Source of the DNA: Aurantibacter crassamenti
GTDB lineage: Bacteria > Bacteroidota > Bacteroidia > Flavobacteriales > Flavobacteriaceae
Length of the DNA stretch: 64,000 bases
Direction: 5' to 3'
Assembly (NCBI RefSeq): GCF_016811105.1
Contig: NZ_JAFBGM010000002.1
Coordinates: forward strand, 1-64,000
Under the pieces are notes generated by a model. That model was not told the origin of the DNA. It was given only the letters and a program-made list of their open reading frames with translations, and did no database searches. This document shows positions 1 to 7,777 of the stretch, one piece after another; position 1 is the first letter of the stretch, and every line of letters begins with the position of its first letter. The position numbers and the translations under genes are program-made.

Positions 1-1
1 T

Positions 2-85
2 GCAAATTTTGAAACAAAAAAGCAGCAAAAGCATAAAGCCCTTGCTGCGCAGGATAACAATTTGATTACTCAACTTGTTTCCTAA
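2..85 (+). CDS. C-terminal fragment of an unidentified protein (5' end outside window)
   Basis: The second reading frame is open from the window edge to a TAA at 83-85 and encodes 27 residues ending in ITQLVS. The residues are polar and look coding (TKKQQKHKALAAQDNN) rather than random. The stop is followed by AT-rich DNA and then by the paired hairpins at 135-219. I do not recognise the family. A transposase or other mobile-element protein is possible given the accessory surroundings, but nothing in 27 residues proves it. Confidence 0.4.
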   Translation, partial: ANFETKKQQKHKALAAQDNNLITQLVS

Positions 86-134
86 ATTTTAAAGAAAAAA
101 CTTGTTTTTTGACACAGTACCTATGGTTTCGTTG

Positions 135-219
135 CGGAATCGTCCGTTAGGACATTCCGAGATAACCAAGCCATCATTGCAAGATAAGAATTTCCGTTTA
201 GGAAATTCCGCCGCAATGA
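135..219. repeat. Two adjacent related hairpins (cassette-end or REP-like structure)
   Basis: The first hairpin (135-159) pairs CGGAAT with ATTCCG and GTCC with GGAC around a GTTA loop, with one bulged base. The second (174-219) pairs TCATTGC (174-180) with GCAATGA (213-219) and, inside it, GAATTTCC (188-195) with GGAAATTC (201-208) around GTTTA. The two loops and inner arms share the pattern TCC-GTTwA-GGA followed by ATTCCG, so they look like diverged copies of one unit. They lie just downstream of the orphan gene at 239-859. No U-run follows, so a simple terminator is not the best reading. Confidence 0.6.
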
Positions 220-225
220 ATTATA

Positions 226-884
226 GCCGTTGTTGCCATTAGTTTTTTATTCCGTTTATAAAGTTTTCTAATTCAGTTTCGCTTAAAGTATTTTGTTCAT
301 CATCAACTATGTAAAATGTCAAAACGTAGTCTCCAAATTCCAAGTTCAAAATTCGTAAACGGGATAATAGTTCTGAATTATTACTTTTACTTCTATGAAT
401 AAACCAATAATTTTCCGAAATCGAGCCGTTGATACCATTAGTAACTACTCTTTTAACGTTTACTCTCCGATTGTTTCTCGACTCAACAAGATATTCCGCC
501 CACATTAATTCATATTTCGTTATACTCCGAATGTTGAGATTTGAACTTCCTTTCAAAACGTAAACATTGTATAAATAACAGGCTATAATCGGTCGTTTGT
601 TTTCTTTGTCCGATAGTGTGAAAATTGGTTCAAAAATAGCTTTTTCAAACCCTTCTCCGTCTTTTTTGCTTAATTCCGTATTCTCTGGAAACTGATAATC
701 AGCAATCAATTCCTGAAACTTGGTTTTATCTACAACAATAAATTCATCAGAAAATTGAATTTCAACTCCTATTGGGTCAATTTCAATTCGATTGTTTGAA
801 ACTTTGACTCTAGGTTCAAAACTGTTTTTCCGATTTTTAATCTCTTTCGTTAGGTTCATTTCAAATTAATGGCAACAATAGGCT
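226..884. repeat. Inverted repeats bracketing the orphan gene at 239-859
   Basis: The left arm is AGCCGTTGTTGCCATT (225-240). The right arm at 868-884 is AATGGCAACAATAGGCT. They are reverse complements except for one substitution/insertion near the end. Just outside the right arm, TAAACGTA (884-891) and TACGTTTA (896-903) form a perfect 8-bp hairpin, and the left side carries the hairpins at 135-219. The gene therefore sits inside a symmetrical unit with structured ends, as a gene cassette or a small mobile unit would. No integrase or transposase is visible next to it. Confidence 0.55.
239..859 (-). CDS. Orphan hypothetical protein, 206 aa
   Basis: I do not recognise this protein. It has no signal peptide and no membrane segment. 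It is a mixed alpha/beta sequence with an N-terminal basic stretch (KEIKNRKNSFEPR), a central hydrophobic strand (IIACYLYNVYVL, about residues 92-103) and an acidic C-terminal end (DDEQNTLSETELENF). It looks cytosolic. The gene is alone, transcribed leftwards, and its start and stop lie almost at the tips of the flanking inverted repeats, so gene and repeats probably move together. The start is the ATG just inside the right repeat arm. A restriction, defence or toxin-related role would be a guess from context only. Confidence 0.75.
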   Translation of the reverse strand: MNLTKEIKNRKNSFEPRVKVSNNRIEIDPIGVEIQFSDEFIVVDKTKFQELIADYQFPENTELSKKDGEGFEKAIFEPIFTLSDKENKRPIIACYLYNVYVLKGSSNLNIRSITKYELMWAEYLVESRNNRRVNVKRVVTNGINGSISENYWFIHRSKSNNSELLSRLRILNLEFGDYVLTFYIVDDEQNTLSETELENFINGIKN

Positions 885-931
885 AAACGTACTATTACGT
901 TTATTCCTCTTTTATCATTAGTAGGTGAATA

Positions 932-1750
932 CTATTCTTCAGAAGAAACTTCACCAGATTTTGCCTTTCTATTTTTGCTCATCCGAAGATCAAAAAATTC
1001 TACCATTAATGAGAACGCAATAGCAAAATACAAGTAGCCTTTAGGTATAGTGCCTACTTCTTGGTTAAATACAACTAAGTGCCCAATGTGTGACGCTTCT
1101 GCAATGAGCATAAAACCTATTAAAATAAGAAAAGATAAGCCCAATATTTGTATTGAAGGGTGTTTGTTTACAAATTCACCAACAGGGTTGGCAAACAACA
1201 TCATAATGATTACTGAAATAACCACAGCAACAATCATTAAAACCAAAGCATCATTCGGGTCTTCGGTTATACCATTGGTCATACCAATAGCAGTAAGTAT
1301 TGAATCAAAAGAAAATACTATGTTGATGACCATTATTTGAATAATAGCCTTGTTCAATGTATTACTTCTAGATTTGGTTACCTCACGCTCATCATGGCCG
1401 CGATCTTCAACTTTTTCATGAATTTCTTTGGTACTCTTATAGAGTAGAAAAAGCCCACCTGCAAACAAAATCAGTGCTTGAATACTGATGCCACCTGAGA
1501 TCCAACCGCTGTCAAAAACCCAAAATGGCTTACTTGCCGCAGTTAACCATGTGATACCAAATAAGAGTACAATACGCATGGCCATGGCTAAAACAAGTCC
1601 AATATTGGTTGCCTTCTTTCGATGATTTTCAGGTAACTTACCTGCAGCTATTGAAATAAATATAATATTATCAATACCCAGAACTATTTCTAAAAAAGTT
1701 AATGTTACTAGGGCAATCCACGCGTCAGGGTTGGCAAAAATCTCAAACAT
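932..1750 (-). CDS. TerC-family integral membrane protein
   Basis: This is a 272-aa polytopic membrane protein of the TerC family. In other bacteria the family is linked to metal-ion (notably manganese) efflux and to metalation of exported proteins; the tellurite name is historical. About seven hydrophobic segments are visible. The family's acidic membrane motifs are present: EIVLGIDNIIF near residues 21-31 and VFSFDSILTAIGM near 144-156. A charged cytosolic loop (KSTKEIHEKVEDRGHDEREV, about 104-123) separates the halves. Length is close to the shorter TerC proteins; no CBS or CorC domain is attached. It starts just downstream of the small lipoprotein gene at 1754-2131 (3-base gap), so the two are likely cotranscribed. 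The exact ion is unknown. Confidence 0.88.
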   Translation of the reverse strand: MFEIFANPDAWIALVTLTFLEIVLGIDNIIFISIAAGKLPENHRKKATNIGLVLAMAMRIVLLFGITWLTAASKPFWVFDSGWISGGISIQALILFAGGLFLLYKSTKEIHEKVEDRGHDEREVTKSRSNTLNKAIIQIMVINIVFSFDSILTAIGMTNGITEDPNDALVLMIVAVVISVIIMMLFANPVGEFVNKHPSIQILGLSFLILIGFMLIAEASHIGHLVVFNQEVGTIPKGYLYFAIAFSLMVEFFDLRMSKNRKAKSGEVSSEE

Positions 1751-1753
1751 TGG

Positions 1754-2131
1754 TTAGTTGGTTTTAATGGCGGTTCCTTTAGATTTAGTTTTGTTGTTAC
1801 CAACAATGCTAAACTCAAATGTATAAGAATTATCGGTGGTAGTCAATATTTTAATATGTACCGGCTTTTCTTCTGCCATGTTTTTAGGATTTATTTTCTT
1901 AACAATGTATTCGCAATCATTAATCCACCGAACAGTAGAACTATCTATTTTTCCTTCATAATATTCAATACTTAAATCATCATGTCGCGTAAAAACACCT
2001 GTTAGCGCAACACTATCAATCATGTAATCAAAAGTGAACTTTCCGTTTTTGTAATCCTTGCAATTTCTTTCGGGTTGATAACATGATGTAAAAACCAATA
2101 AAACCAGTATGCTGAGTGTGTATCGAATCAT
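1754..2131 (-). CDS. Small flavobacterial lipoprotein, 125 aa
   Basis: The N-terminus MIRYTLSILVLLVFTSC is a short SpII signal with the lipidated cysteine at residue 17, so the mature protein is probably membrane-anchored. The mature part contains NGKFTFDY, a WINDCEYIVK motif and an IKILTTTDNSYTFEFSIVG beta-rich end. Proteins of this pattern are conserved in Flavobacteriaceae. From memory, some are labelled 'DNA topoisomerase IV', which the sequence does not support: there is no nucleotide or DNA-binding motif and it is exported. Its function is unknown. It lies 3 bases upstream of the TerC gene. Confidence 0.75.
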   Translation of the reverse strand: MIRYTLSILVLLVFTSCYQPERNCKDYKNGKFTFDYMIDSVALTGVFTRHDDLSIEYYEGKIDSSTVRWINDCEYIVKKINPKNMAEEKPVHIKILTTTDNSYTFEFSIVGNNKTKSKGTAIKTN

Positions 2132-2251
2132 AGTGTAAAAATAATGAAAATTGCAGCTATTGTTTAGCTTCAGATTGAAACTTAATTAAGAATTTATAAA
2201 GTGCAATTCCATAAATTAGGGGCATAAGTTTATGATAAAAGTTTATCTCTG

Positions 2252-2259
2252 TACCTTTG
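2252..2259 (+). promoter_or_regulatory. Bacteroidota -7 box TACCTTTG (M14 peptidase gene)
   Basis: TACCTTTG fits the Bacteroidota -7 consensus TAnnTTTG. It lies inside the first codons of the longest open frame, which means translation should start downstream of it, at ATG 2274 or 2280. The -33 TTTG element is weak here. Confidence 0.5.
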
Positions 2260-2273
2260 TAGATATTATTAAA

Positions 2274-3398
2274 ATGAGCATGCTAAACAAAGCGGAGTAC
2301 GAAGCATTTAAAGTTAAATCGGTAACGGGGCGTTATGTAATTAATGATTCTATACTAGATTTTCTATCACAATTGAAAGCACCTTTTAAGGTAGAAACTA
2401 TTGGAAAATCAGTTCAGAACAGAGCTATTAAAAGTGTAGAAATAGGTACGGGCGCCAATCGTATTTTTATGTGGTCTCAAATGCATGGCAATGAATCTAC
2501 CACGACACGAGCAGTTTTAGATTTGCTAAATTATTTTGCTACAGGAGCTGAAGTTGTTCAGCAGCTACTTGAGAAGTGTACTATTAAAATTATTCCGATA
2601 CTTAGCCCTGATGGGGCACAAGCATACACACGAATTAATGCAAATGCGGTAGATTTGAATCGTGATGCGCAAGATTTAACGCAGCCAGAGAGCATTGTAT
2701 TGCATAATATATTTAAAGAATTCAAGCCACATTTCGCTTTCAATTTACACGGTCAACGTACTATTTTCAGTGTTGGTGCGACTAACATACCGGCTACAGT
2801 TTCTTTTTTATCACCCTCAGTTGATGCGACTAGAAAACTTACGAATACGAGACAAACGGCCATGCAGTTGATTGTGGCCATGAATGAAATGCTGCAGAAA
2901 TTTATACCTAATGGGGTTGGGCGTTATGATGACGGTTTTAACTTGAATTGCGTTGGTGATACATTTCAAAGTCTAGATTGCCCAACAGTTTTGTTTGAAG
3001 CAGGCCATTATCCTAATGATTACGATAGGGAAGAGGTGCGCAGATTAATTTTTCTTTCATTAGTTACTGCGATTTCAACTATAAGTGATGCTTCTATTTC
3101 TAAATTCGATTTTGAAGATTACTTTGAAATACCTGAAAATGGCAAGCAATTTTTTGATATCCTCATAAAAAACAGCCACTTAATAAATTCAGAATTTGAG
3201 AAAAATACTTCGGTTGGAATTTTATTTAAAGAAGTACTGAACGCACGTAAAATAGAGTTTATTCCTACAATAGAACAGGTAGGTGAGCTATCAACTTTCT
3301 TCGGACATCAGACTTATGATTGTTGTAATGAGCAAGATTTTTTGAATTTGAAAAGCCAAGAACAAATTTATTCTTTACTTAACAATTATTTAAGATAA
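2274..3398 (+). CDS. M14-family zinc metallopeptidase
   Basis: This is a zinc carboxypeptidase-like enzyme of family M14, expected to hydrolyse peptide or amide bonds. The zinc motif HGNE (HxxE) is present about 70 residues from the chosen start. It is followed by the DLNRD motif and the NLHGQR segment that usually carries the third zinc ligand. VLFEAGHYPND supplies the likely catalytic glutamate. No signal peptide is seen once the upstream hydrophobic extension is removed, so it is probably cytosolic. The open frame reaches back to ATG 2232, but the -7 box at 2252-2259 would then be inside the gene; ATG 2274 (MSMLNKAE) or 2280 is preferred. The next gene encodes an Lrp regulator about 100 bases downstream with its own promoter. 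Confidence 0.85.
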   Translation: MSMLNKAEYEAFKVKSVTGRYVINDSILDFLSQLKAPFKVETIGKSVQNRAIKSVEIGTGANRIFMWSQMHGNESTTTRAVLDLLNYFATGAEVVQQLLEKCTIKIIPILSPDGAQAYTRINANAVDLNRDAQDLTQPESIVLHNIFKEFKPHFAFNLHGQRTIFSVGATNIPATVSFLSPSVDATRKLTNTRQTAMQLIVAMNEMLQKFIPNGVGRYDDGFNLNCVGDTFQSLDCPTVLFEAGHYPNDYDREEVRRLIFLSLVTAISTISDASISKFDFEDYFEIPENGKQFFDILIKNSHLINSEFEKNTSVGILFKEVLNARKIEFIPTIEQVGELSTFFGHQTYDCCNEQDFLNLKSQEQIYSLLNNYLR

Positions 3399-3473
3399 TA
3401 TTGCGAAAAACTCGTTTTGTTGCACTATGCGCATAAAAATGACGAATTAATTAAATTTTATTCCATATTTTAC

Positions 3474-3481
3474 TATTTTTG
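3474..3481 (+). promoter_or_regulatory. -7 box TATTTTTG (Lrp/AsnC gene)
   Basis: TATTTTTG matches TAnnTTTG and ends 17 bases before the ATG at 3499, giving a very short 5' leader. No clear TTTG element is found 17-22 bases upstream. Confidence 0.45.
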
Positions 3482-3498
3482 CAAAAAATAATTCGATT

Positions 3499-3978
3499 AT
3501 GGCCAAAGTAAAATTGGACGAAATAGATCACCAAATTCTCGATATGTTAATAGATAACACGAGAACTCCATTCACAGACATTGCAAAAAAACTTTTAATC
3601 TCGGCGGGTACAGTGCATGTACGTGTTAAGAAAATGGAAGAAGCAAATATAATTAAGGGCTCTTCATTGACCCTAGATTATATTCAACTAGGATATGCAT
3701 TTATTGCTTATGTTGGAATTTTTCTTGAAAAAACACACCAAACTAAATTTGTTTTAGAGCGTTTAGAGCAAATACCAAATGTTACTGTGGCTCATATAAC
3801 TACTGGTAAGTTTAATATCTTTTGTAAGATTAGAGCAAAAGATACAAATCATGCAAAAAATATCATTTTTAAAATAGATGATATTGATGGTATTAGTAGA
3901 ACCGAAACTATGATTTCTTTAGAAGAAAGTATCAATGACAAAAAACGTCTGATGCATACAATCTTCAATGAATTGTAA
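3499..3978 (+). CDS. Lrp/AsnC-family transcriptional regulator
   Basis: At 159 aa it has the standard size of a feast/famine regulator. Residues about 1-62 form the winged helix-turn-helix (LDEIDHQILDMLIDNTRTPF, then DIAKKLLISAGTVHVRVKKME). The rest is an Lrp-type ligand-binding, oligomerising RAM domain (FIAYVGIFLEK, then VTVAHITTGKFNIFCKIRAK). Such regulators sense amino acids and control amino-acid metabolism. Alanine and proline dehydrogenases lie nearby in the window, but no direct link can be shown. The effector is unknown. The DinB-type gene follows after 12 bases and may be cotranscribed. Confidence 0.92.
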   Translation: MAKVKLDEIDHQILDMLIDNTRTPFTDIAKKLLISAGTVHVRVKKMEEANIIKGSSLTLDYIQLGYAFIAYVGIFLEKTHQTKFVLERLEQIPNVTVAHITTGKFNIFCKIRAKDTNHAKNIIFKIDDIDGISRTETMISLEESINDKKRLMHTIFNEL

Positions 3979-3990
3979 CAAAGTTTAATT

Positions 3991-4506
3991 ATGAGAAAGT
4001 CTGAACTAGTTGTAGGTGACTACCATACTTTTTATCAGACTTATATTGACACTTTGGGCGATGATGAGCTTATAGATGTGCATCAGCGACAGTTTCAAAA
4101 TTTTCCAAAATTCATAGAAAGTATTCCTGATGAAAAATTAGGTTATGCGTATGATCGGGGGAAATGGACCGTTGCTGAAGTACTTCTTCATGTAATAGAT
4201 ACTGAAAGAATATTTCAATATCGGGCCTTACGTTTTTCTAGAGGCGATAAAACACCATTACCAGGTTTTGAACAAGATGACTATGTGCCAAATTCTTTAG
4301 CAAACCGTCGTTCAAAAGAAAGTTTGATTGAAGAATATAAAGCAGTGCGTAAGTCAACTATTGCCTTATTCACTAGTTTAGACAGGCCTACATTAGAAAT
4401 AAAAGGTGTAGCGAGCAATGCTGAAATGAGTGTAGCTGCAATGGGCTTTATTATTTCAGGGCATCAAAAACACCATAGAAATATACTTAGAGAACGATAC
4501 CTGTAA
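3991..4506 (+). CDS. DinB-superfamily protein
   Basis: This is a 171-aa four-helix DinB-like fold. Putative metal-binding histidines appear in the spacing seen in the family: one in VLLHVIDTER (about residue 68) and the C-terminal GHQKHHRNIL cluster (about residues 158-167). DinB-like proteins include damage-inducible proteins and thiol S-transferases, but most, like this one, have no assigned substrate. The gene follows the Lrp gene closely and converges on the acidic protein gene at 4511. A second, distinct DinB-like protein occurs inside the his operon at 30535. Confidence 0.85.
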   Translation: MRKSELVVGDYHTFYQTYIDTLGDDELIDVHQRQFQNFPKFIESIPDEKLGYAYDRGKWTVAEVLLHVIDTERIFQYRALRFSRGDKTPLPGFEQDDYVPNSLANRRSKESLIEEYKAVRKSTIALFTSLDRPTLEIKGVASNAEMSVAAMGFIISGHQKHHRNILRERYL

Positions 4507-4510
4507 TGTA

Positions 4511-4846
4511 TTAATCTAATTCAGTTTCTTCTTCAGATTCAGTTTCAGTGTTTGAATCATAATCCATATCCGAAGATTCAACCTCTTCTAAAACACGTGA
4601 AGAACTAGCTTCAAGCTCTCTTTCAATAGTATCATCAAAAGTTGAAATGAAATTCGCAAGACTTTTACTGATTTTTACTAGGTACAAAGTTTCACTAGTT
4701 TGAAGTTCAACGGCTTCTACATACTCACCATTTGCGTTTTGAAATGAGATAATGTCATCGTCACCATACCCATCTGGGTACGTTTCAATAAGCAATGCTG
4801 CTAATTCGTGGTCTAATTTTTTGTAATCAATAAGTTTACGTAACAT
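4511..4846 (-). CDS. Small acidic hypothetical protein, 111 aa
   Basis: I cannot assign a function. The N-terminal 80 residues look folded (LIDYKKLDHELAALLIETYP, then a YVEAVELQTSETLYLVKI strand pair). The last 30 residues are strongly acidic and low-complexity (SDMDYDSNTETESEEETELD). There is no signal peptide. It is encoded convergently with the DinB gene, with 4 bases between the stops. Similar short acidic proteins are conserved in Flavobacteriaceae. An RNA polymerase- or nucleic acid-associated role would be speculation. Confidence 0.7.
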   Translation of the reverse strand: MLRKLIDYKKLDHELAALLIETYPDGYGDDDIISFQNANGEYVEAVELQTSETLYLVKISKSLANFISTFDDTIERELEASSSRVLEEVESSDMDYDSNTETESEEETELD

Positions 4847-5012
4847 AGTAGGTTTGTTTTGTACTGACTTTTAAATCAGTGGATTGGTATTATTTGGGAT
4901 AAAAGAGACAAAGTCAATAATACTGCCTTAATCTCTAACTTAAAACTAAACTATACTTTTTTAGCTTTGGTCTGAGCAAAGAGTTGTCAATGGCAATATT
5001 TAGTATATGAAG

Positions 5013-6080
5013 TTAAAGAAGTTTGTAGTAAGCGAAAGCTTCATGAAACAAATCTGCATTAATTTTAATATCAATAGTGGCTTTACCAATACTTTCAAGT
5101 AGTACAAAATTGATGTTTCCGTGTGAATTCTTTTTATCAAATTTCAATAGAGACAGAATAACCTCAATATCTTCTTTTGAAAAGCTAACTTTCTCATAAC
5201 GAGACATAAAAGCTTCAGAAATGTCATCTAAAGCCGCTTTTGATAATCCGGTTTGAGATGTAGACAAATAGGCCTCTAAAATCATACCTATGGCAATTGC
5301 CTCACCATGTAACAGTGTTTTTTTAGTATCATCTTCAAGAAAATGCGATTCTATTGCATGGCCTAAAGTGTGGCCGAAATTTAGAATTTTGCGTAAGTTT
5401 TGCTCCGTTGGATCCTGTAAAACAACATCATTCTTAATTTGAACAGAATCGTGTATAAGTTTTCCGATATCATTAAAATCTGAAACATTCTTCAATTCTT
5501 CCCAATAGGATGCACTTCGTATCAATCCATGTTTTAACATTTCAGCAAAACCGCTTTGTAATTGACATTCTTCTAATGTTTTCAAAAATCGTGGGTCTAC
5601 TAAAACCATTTCTGGCTGAATAATTACACCTATTTGATTTTTTAAAACACCAAGGTCTACTCCGGTTTTACCACCTACAGAGGCATCAACCATTGCTAAT
5701 AATGTTGTAGGTATATTGATGAAATTGATACCTCTCTTAAAAGTAGAAGCAACAAAGCCGCCCAAATCAGTTAAAACCCCACCACCTAAATTGATAAGTA
5801 AACTTTTACGATCAGCATCTAAATTGCTAAGGTCATTCCATACCTGTAAACATGTTTCTATGTTTTTGTGAATTTCACCTGAAACAATACGTAGAACTAT
5901 ATAATCGAATTCATTACGTATTTCTGTGTTAAATATTGGTAAACAATGTTTCTCAGTATTCTCATCAACTAAAACAAATATTTTGGAATACGAATTTGAT
6001 GAAATATGTTTTCTTAGTTGATTAAAGGCTTCTTCATTAAAATGCACTGCAGAAGATTCGGTAACAATAGACTCCATCAA
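5013..6080 (-). CDS. aroB: 3-dehydroquinate synthase
   Basis: AroB converts DAHP to 3-dehydroquinate, the second step of the shikimate pathway, using NAD and a divalent metal. At 355 aa it has normal length. The nucleotide-binding glycine-rich segment NLGGGVLTDLGGFVAS is at about residues 97-112. The active-site segment DASVGGKTGVD, the metal-ligand region LNFGHTLGHAIE and HGEAIAIGM are all intact. It is expressed divergently from the proline dehydrogenase gene across a 122-base spacer. The reverse complement of 6133-6140 (TACCTTTA) is a plausible -7 box. Confidence 0.96.
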   Translation of the reverse strand: MMESIVTESSAVHFNEEAFNQLRKHISSNSYSKIFVLVDENTEKHCLPIFNTEIRNEFDYIVLRIVSGEIHKNIETCLQVWNDLSNLDADRKSLLINLGGGVLTDLGGFVASTFKRGINFINIPTTLLAMVDASVGGKTGVDLGVLKNQIGVIIQPEMVLVDPRFLKTLEECQLQSGFAEMLKHGLIRSASYWEELKNVSDFNDIGKLIHDSVQIKNDVVLQDPTEQNLRKILNFGHTLGHAIESHFLEDDTKKTLLHGEAIAIGMILEAYLSTSQTGLSKAALDDISEAFMSRYEKVSFSKEDIEVILSLLKFDKKNSHGNINFVLLESIGKATIDIKINADLFHEAFAYYKLL

Positions 6081-6132
6081 TATTTAATTTTGATTGTTTC
6101 TGAGGATGTTTCTCTCGATATAAAGTGCAAAA

Positions 6133-6180
6133 TAAAGGTAATTTATTAGCAAAAAAATATATTTTCTGTCTTTATCTTTA
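6133..6180. promoter_or_regulatory. Divergent promoter region between aroB and proline dehydrogenase
   Basis: On the minus strand TACCTTTA (6133-6140) lies about 50 bases before aroB. On the plus strand TATCTTTA (6173-6180) lies 22 bases before the dehydrogenase ATG. Each matches 7 of the 8 bases of TAnnTTTG (the last G is replaced). The -33 elements are not convincing. Confidence 0.35.
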
Positions 6181-6202
6181 AGGTGTCAATAATATTTTAA
6201 AA

Positions 6203-7369
6203 ATGGAGCAAATTTTTGAGAATACCGCAACAGCTTTCGCCCTAAAATCGGATTCTGAACTAGAGCGTGCTTATTTTTTGTTTAAGATGATAGCTAATGA
6301 ACCCCTTGTAAAAATGGGCACTTTAGTTACCAACTTTGCTATAAAAGCACATTTGCCCGTTGAGGGATTAATACGAGCTACGGTTTTTGATCATTTTTGT
6401 GGAGGTGTTACCGAAGAAGATTGTTTGCCCATAGTTGATAAATTGTGGTCTAAAGGCGTACATTCTGTATTAGATTATTCTGTGGAAGGAAAAGAAATTG
6501 AAGACCCTTTAGACAATGCCTTGCACACCATTCTAAATATTATTGATTTTGTGAAGGAAAAAGAGGCAATACCCTTCGCTGTTTTTAAACCTAGTGCTTA
6601 CGGAAGAACTTCATTATTTAAAAAGGTAAATGCCAATGAAAAACTTACCAATGATGAGGAAGCTGAATGGAAACGTGTCATTAATCGTTTAGAGAAAACA
6701 TGCAAGAAGGCCTATGATCTAAATGTTTGTCTGTTAGTTGATGCTGAAGAAAGCTGGATTCAAGATGCAGCCGATACTTTGATAGAACGTATGATGAAGA
6801 AATATAATAAAGAAAGAGCCATTGTATACAACACCTTACAAATGTACCGGTGGGATCGTTTAGATTATCTTAAAGATTTACATGTACGAGCAAAAGAACA
6901 TAATTTTAAAATAGGAGTGAAGGTGGTACGTGGCGCGTATATGGAAAAAGAAAGAGAACGTGCTGAAAGAAAGGGGTATGCAAGTCCGATTTGTAAGGAT
7001 AAAAAAACAACAGACCATAATTATAATACTGCCATTAGCTACAGCATTAAGAACTTAGATTATATATCAATTTTTGCAGGTACTCATAATGAAGAAAGTT
7101 GTTATCAACTAATGCAGTTGATGCAAACGCATGGCATTGCCAAGGAAGATGCACGGGTAGGTTTTGGTCAGCTTTATGGTATGAGTGACCACATTTCTTT
7201 CAATCTTTCAAATGCTGGTTACAATGTCTCTAAATACCTTCCATTTGGGCCAGTACGTGATGTAATGCCGTATTTAATTCGTCGTGCTGAAGAAAATACC
7301 TCGGTGGCTGGGCAAACATCAAGAGAACTTGATTTGCTCAAAAAAGAACGGAAACGTAGAAAAATTTAA
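6203..7369 (+). CDS. Proline dehydrogenase
   Basis: This is a monofunctional FAD-dependent proline dehydrogenase that oxidises proline to pyrroline-5-carboxylate. The beta-barrel motifs of the PRODH family are present in order: AVFKPSAYGR, LLVDAEESW, VYNTLQMYRWDRL, GVKVVRGAYMEKER, AGTHNEES and LYGMSDHISF. The C-terminal substrate-binding helix ends in PYLIRRAEENTS. At 388 aa it is the short bacterial/mitochondrial-type form; no P5C dehydrogenase domain follows. It is divergent from aroB and ends at an AT-rich terminator (7396-7428). Confidence 0.95.
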   Translation: MEQIFENTATAFALKSDSELERAYFLFKMIANEPLVKMGTLVTNFAIKAHLPVEGLIRATVFDHFCGGVTEEDCLPIVDKLWSKGVHSVLDYSVEGKEIEDPLDNALHTILNIIDFVKEKEAIPFAVFKPSAYGRTSLFKKVNANEKLTNDEEAEWKRVINRLEKTCKKAYDLNVCLLVDAEESWIQDAADTLIERMMKKYNKERAIVYNTLQMYRWDRLDYLKDLHVRAKEHNFKIGVKVVRGAYMEKERERAERKGYASPICKDKKTTDHNYNTAISYSIKNLDYISIFAGTHNEESCYQLMQLMQTHGIAKEDARVGFGQLYGMSDHISFNLSNAGYNVSKYLPFGPVRDVMPYLIRRAEENTSVAGQTSRELDLLKKERKRRKI

Positions 7370-7395
7370 AAAAATAGGGGTGAGCAAGTATTTCT

Positions 7396-7428
7396 TAATT
7401 ATTGAATAGATTCAATAATTATTTTTTC
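7396..7428 (+). terminator. AT-rich intrinsic terminator between convergent genes
   Basis: TAATTATTGAA (7396-7406) pairs perfectly with TTCAATAATTA (7411-7421) around TAGA and is followed by a run of T. It can end the dehydrogenase transcript. It overlaps the stop codon of the convergent gene at 7399. The stem is entirely A/T-rich, so its strength is uncertain. Confidence 0.45.
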
Positions 7429-7776
7429 AGTGCAATTTTTTACGGTCAGTGTTTTTTGAACCCCGTCTATTGAATTTTCAATAAGATATCTTTTGCAAGG
7501 TTTTGTTTTGGTTTCGCTCTTTCCGAAATTAATCTCACCTTCTCTAAAAAACTGTTTTATTTGAAGAGTATCTATTTCGTTATTTTGAATCATAGCCGAT
7601 AATTCATCAGAGTAATTTACCGATTTAGACCGCATGTCTTTTAATGCTCTGCAATTGGGAAAATAACAAAACTCAACTCCAGTTTCATCAGCCTTTTTCC
7701 GTAAGAATATAGAAAGGAAAATCAATCCTATTGATAATCCGAAGAGGTAAAACCCCAAACGTTTTATGAATGCCAT
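7399..7776 (-). CDS. DUF4258-like membrane-anchored protein, 125 aa
   Basis: An N-terminal membrane segment (residues about 7-25, LGFYLFGLSIGLIFLSIFL) is followed by KK and a small extracytoplasmic or cytosolic domain. Conserved-looking elements are CYFPNCRALKDMRSK (two cysteines), a GEINFGKSETK strand and a C-terminal KRYLIENSIDGVQKTLTVKN hairpin. This pattern fits flavobacterial DUF4258 proteins. Function is unknown. It begins one base after the alanine dehydrogenase stop, so the two are likely in one operon. Confidence 0.75.
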   Translation of the reverse strand: MAFIKRLGFYLFGLSIGLIFLSIFLRKKADETGVEFCYFPNCRALKDMRSKSVNYSDELSAMIQNNEIDTLQIKQFFREGEINFGKSETKTKPCKRYLIENSIDGVQKTLTVKNCTEKIIIESIQ

Positions 7777-7777
7777 T

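Noticed and set aside
88-102. AAAAAAC/GTTTTTT hairpin after the partial left-edge gene as a terminator
   Set aside because: The loop would be only two bases and the stem A/T-only; not credible as drawn.
1050-1340. 96-codon frame antisense to the TerC gene
   Set aside because: It is a shadow frame; the TerC protein in the other strand has clear family motifs.
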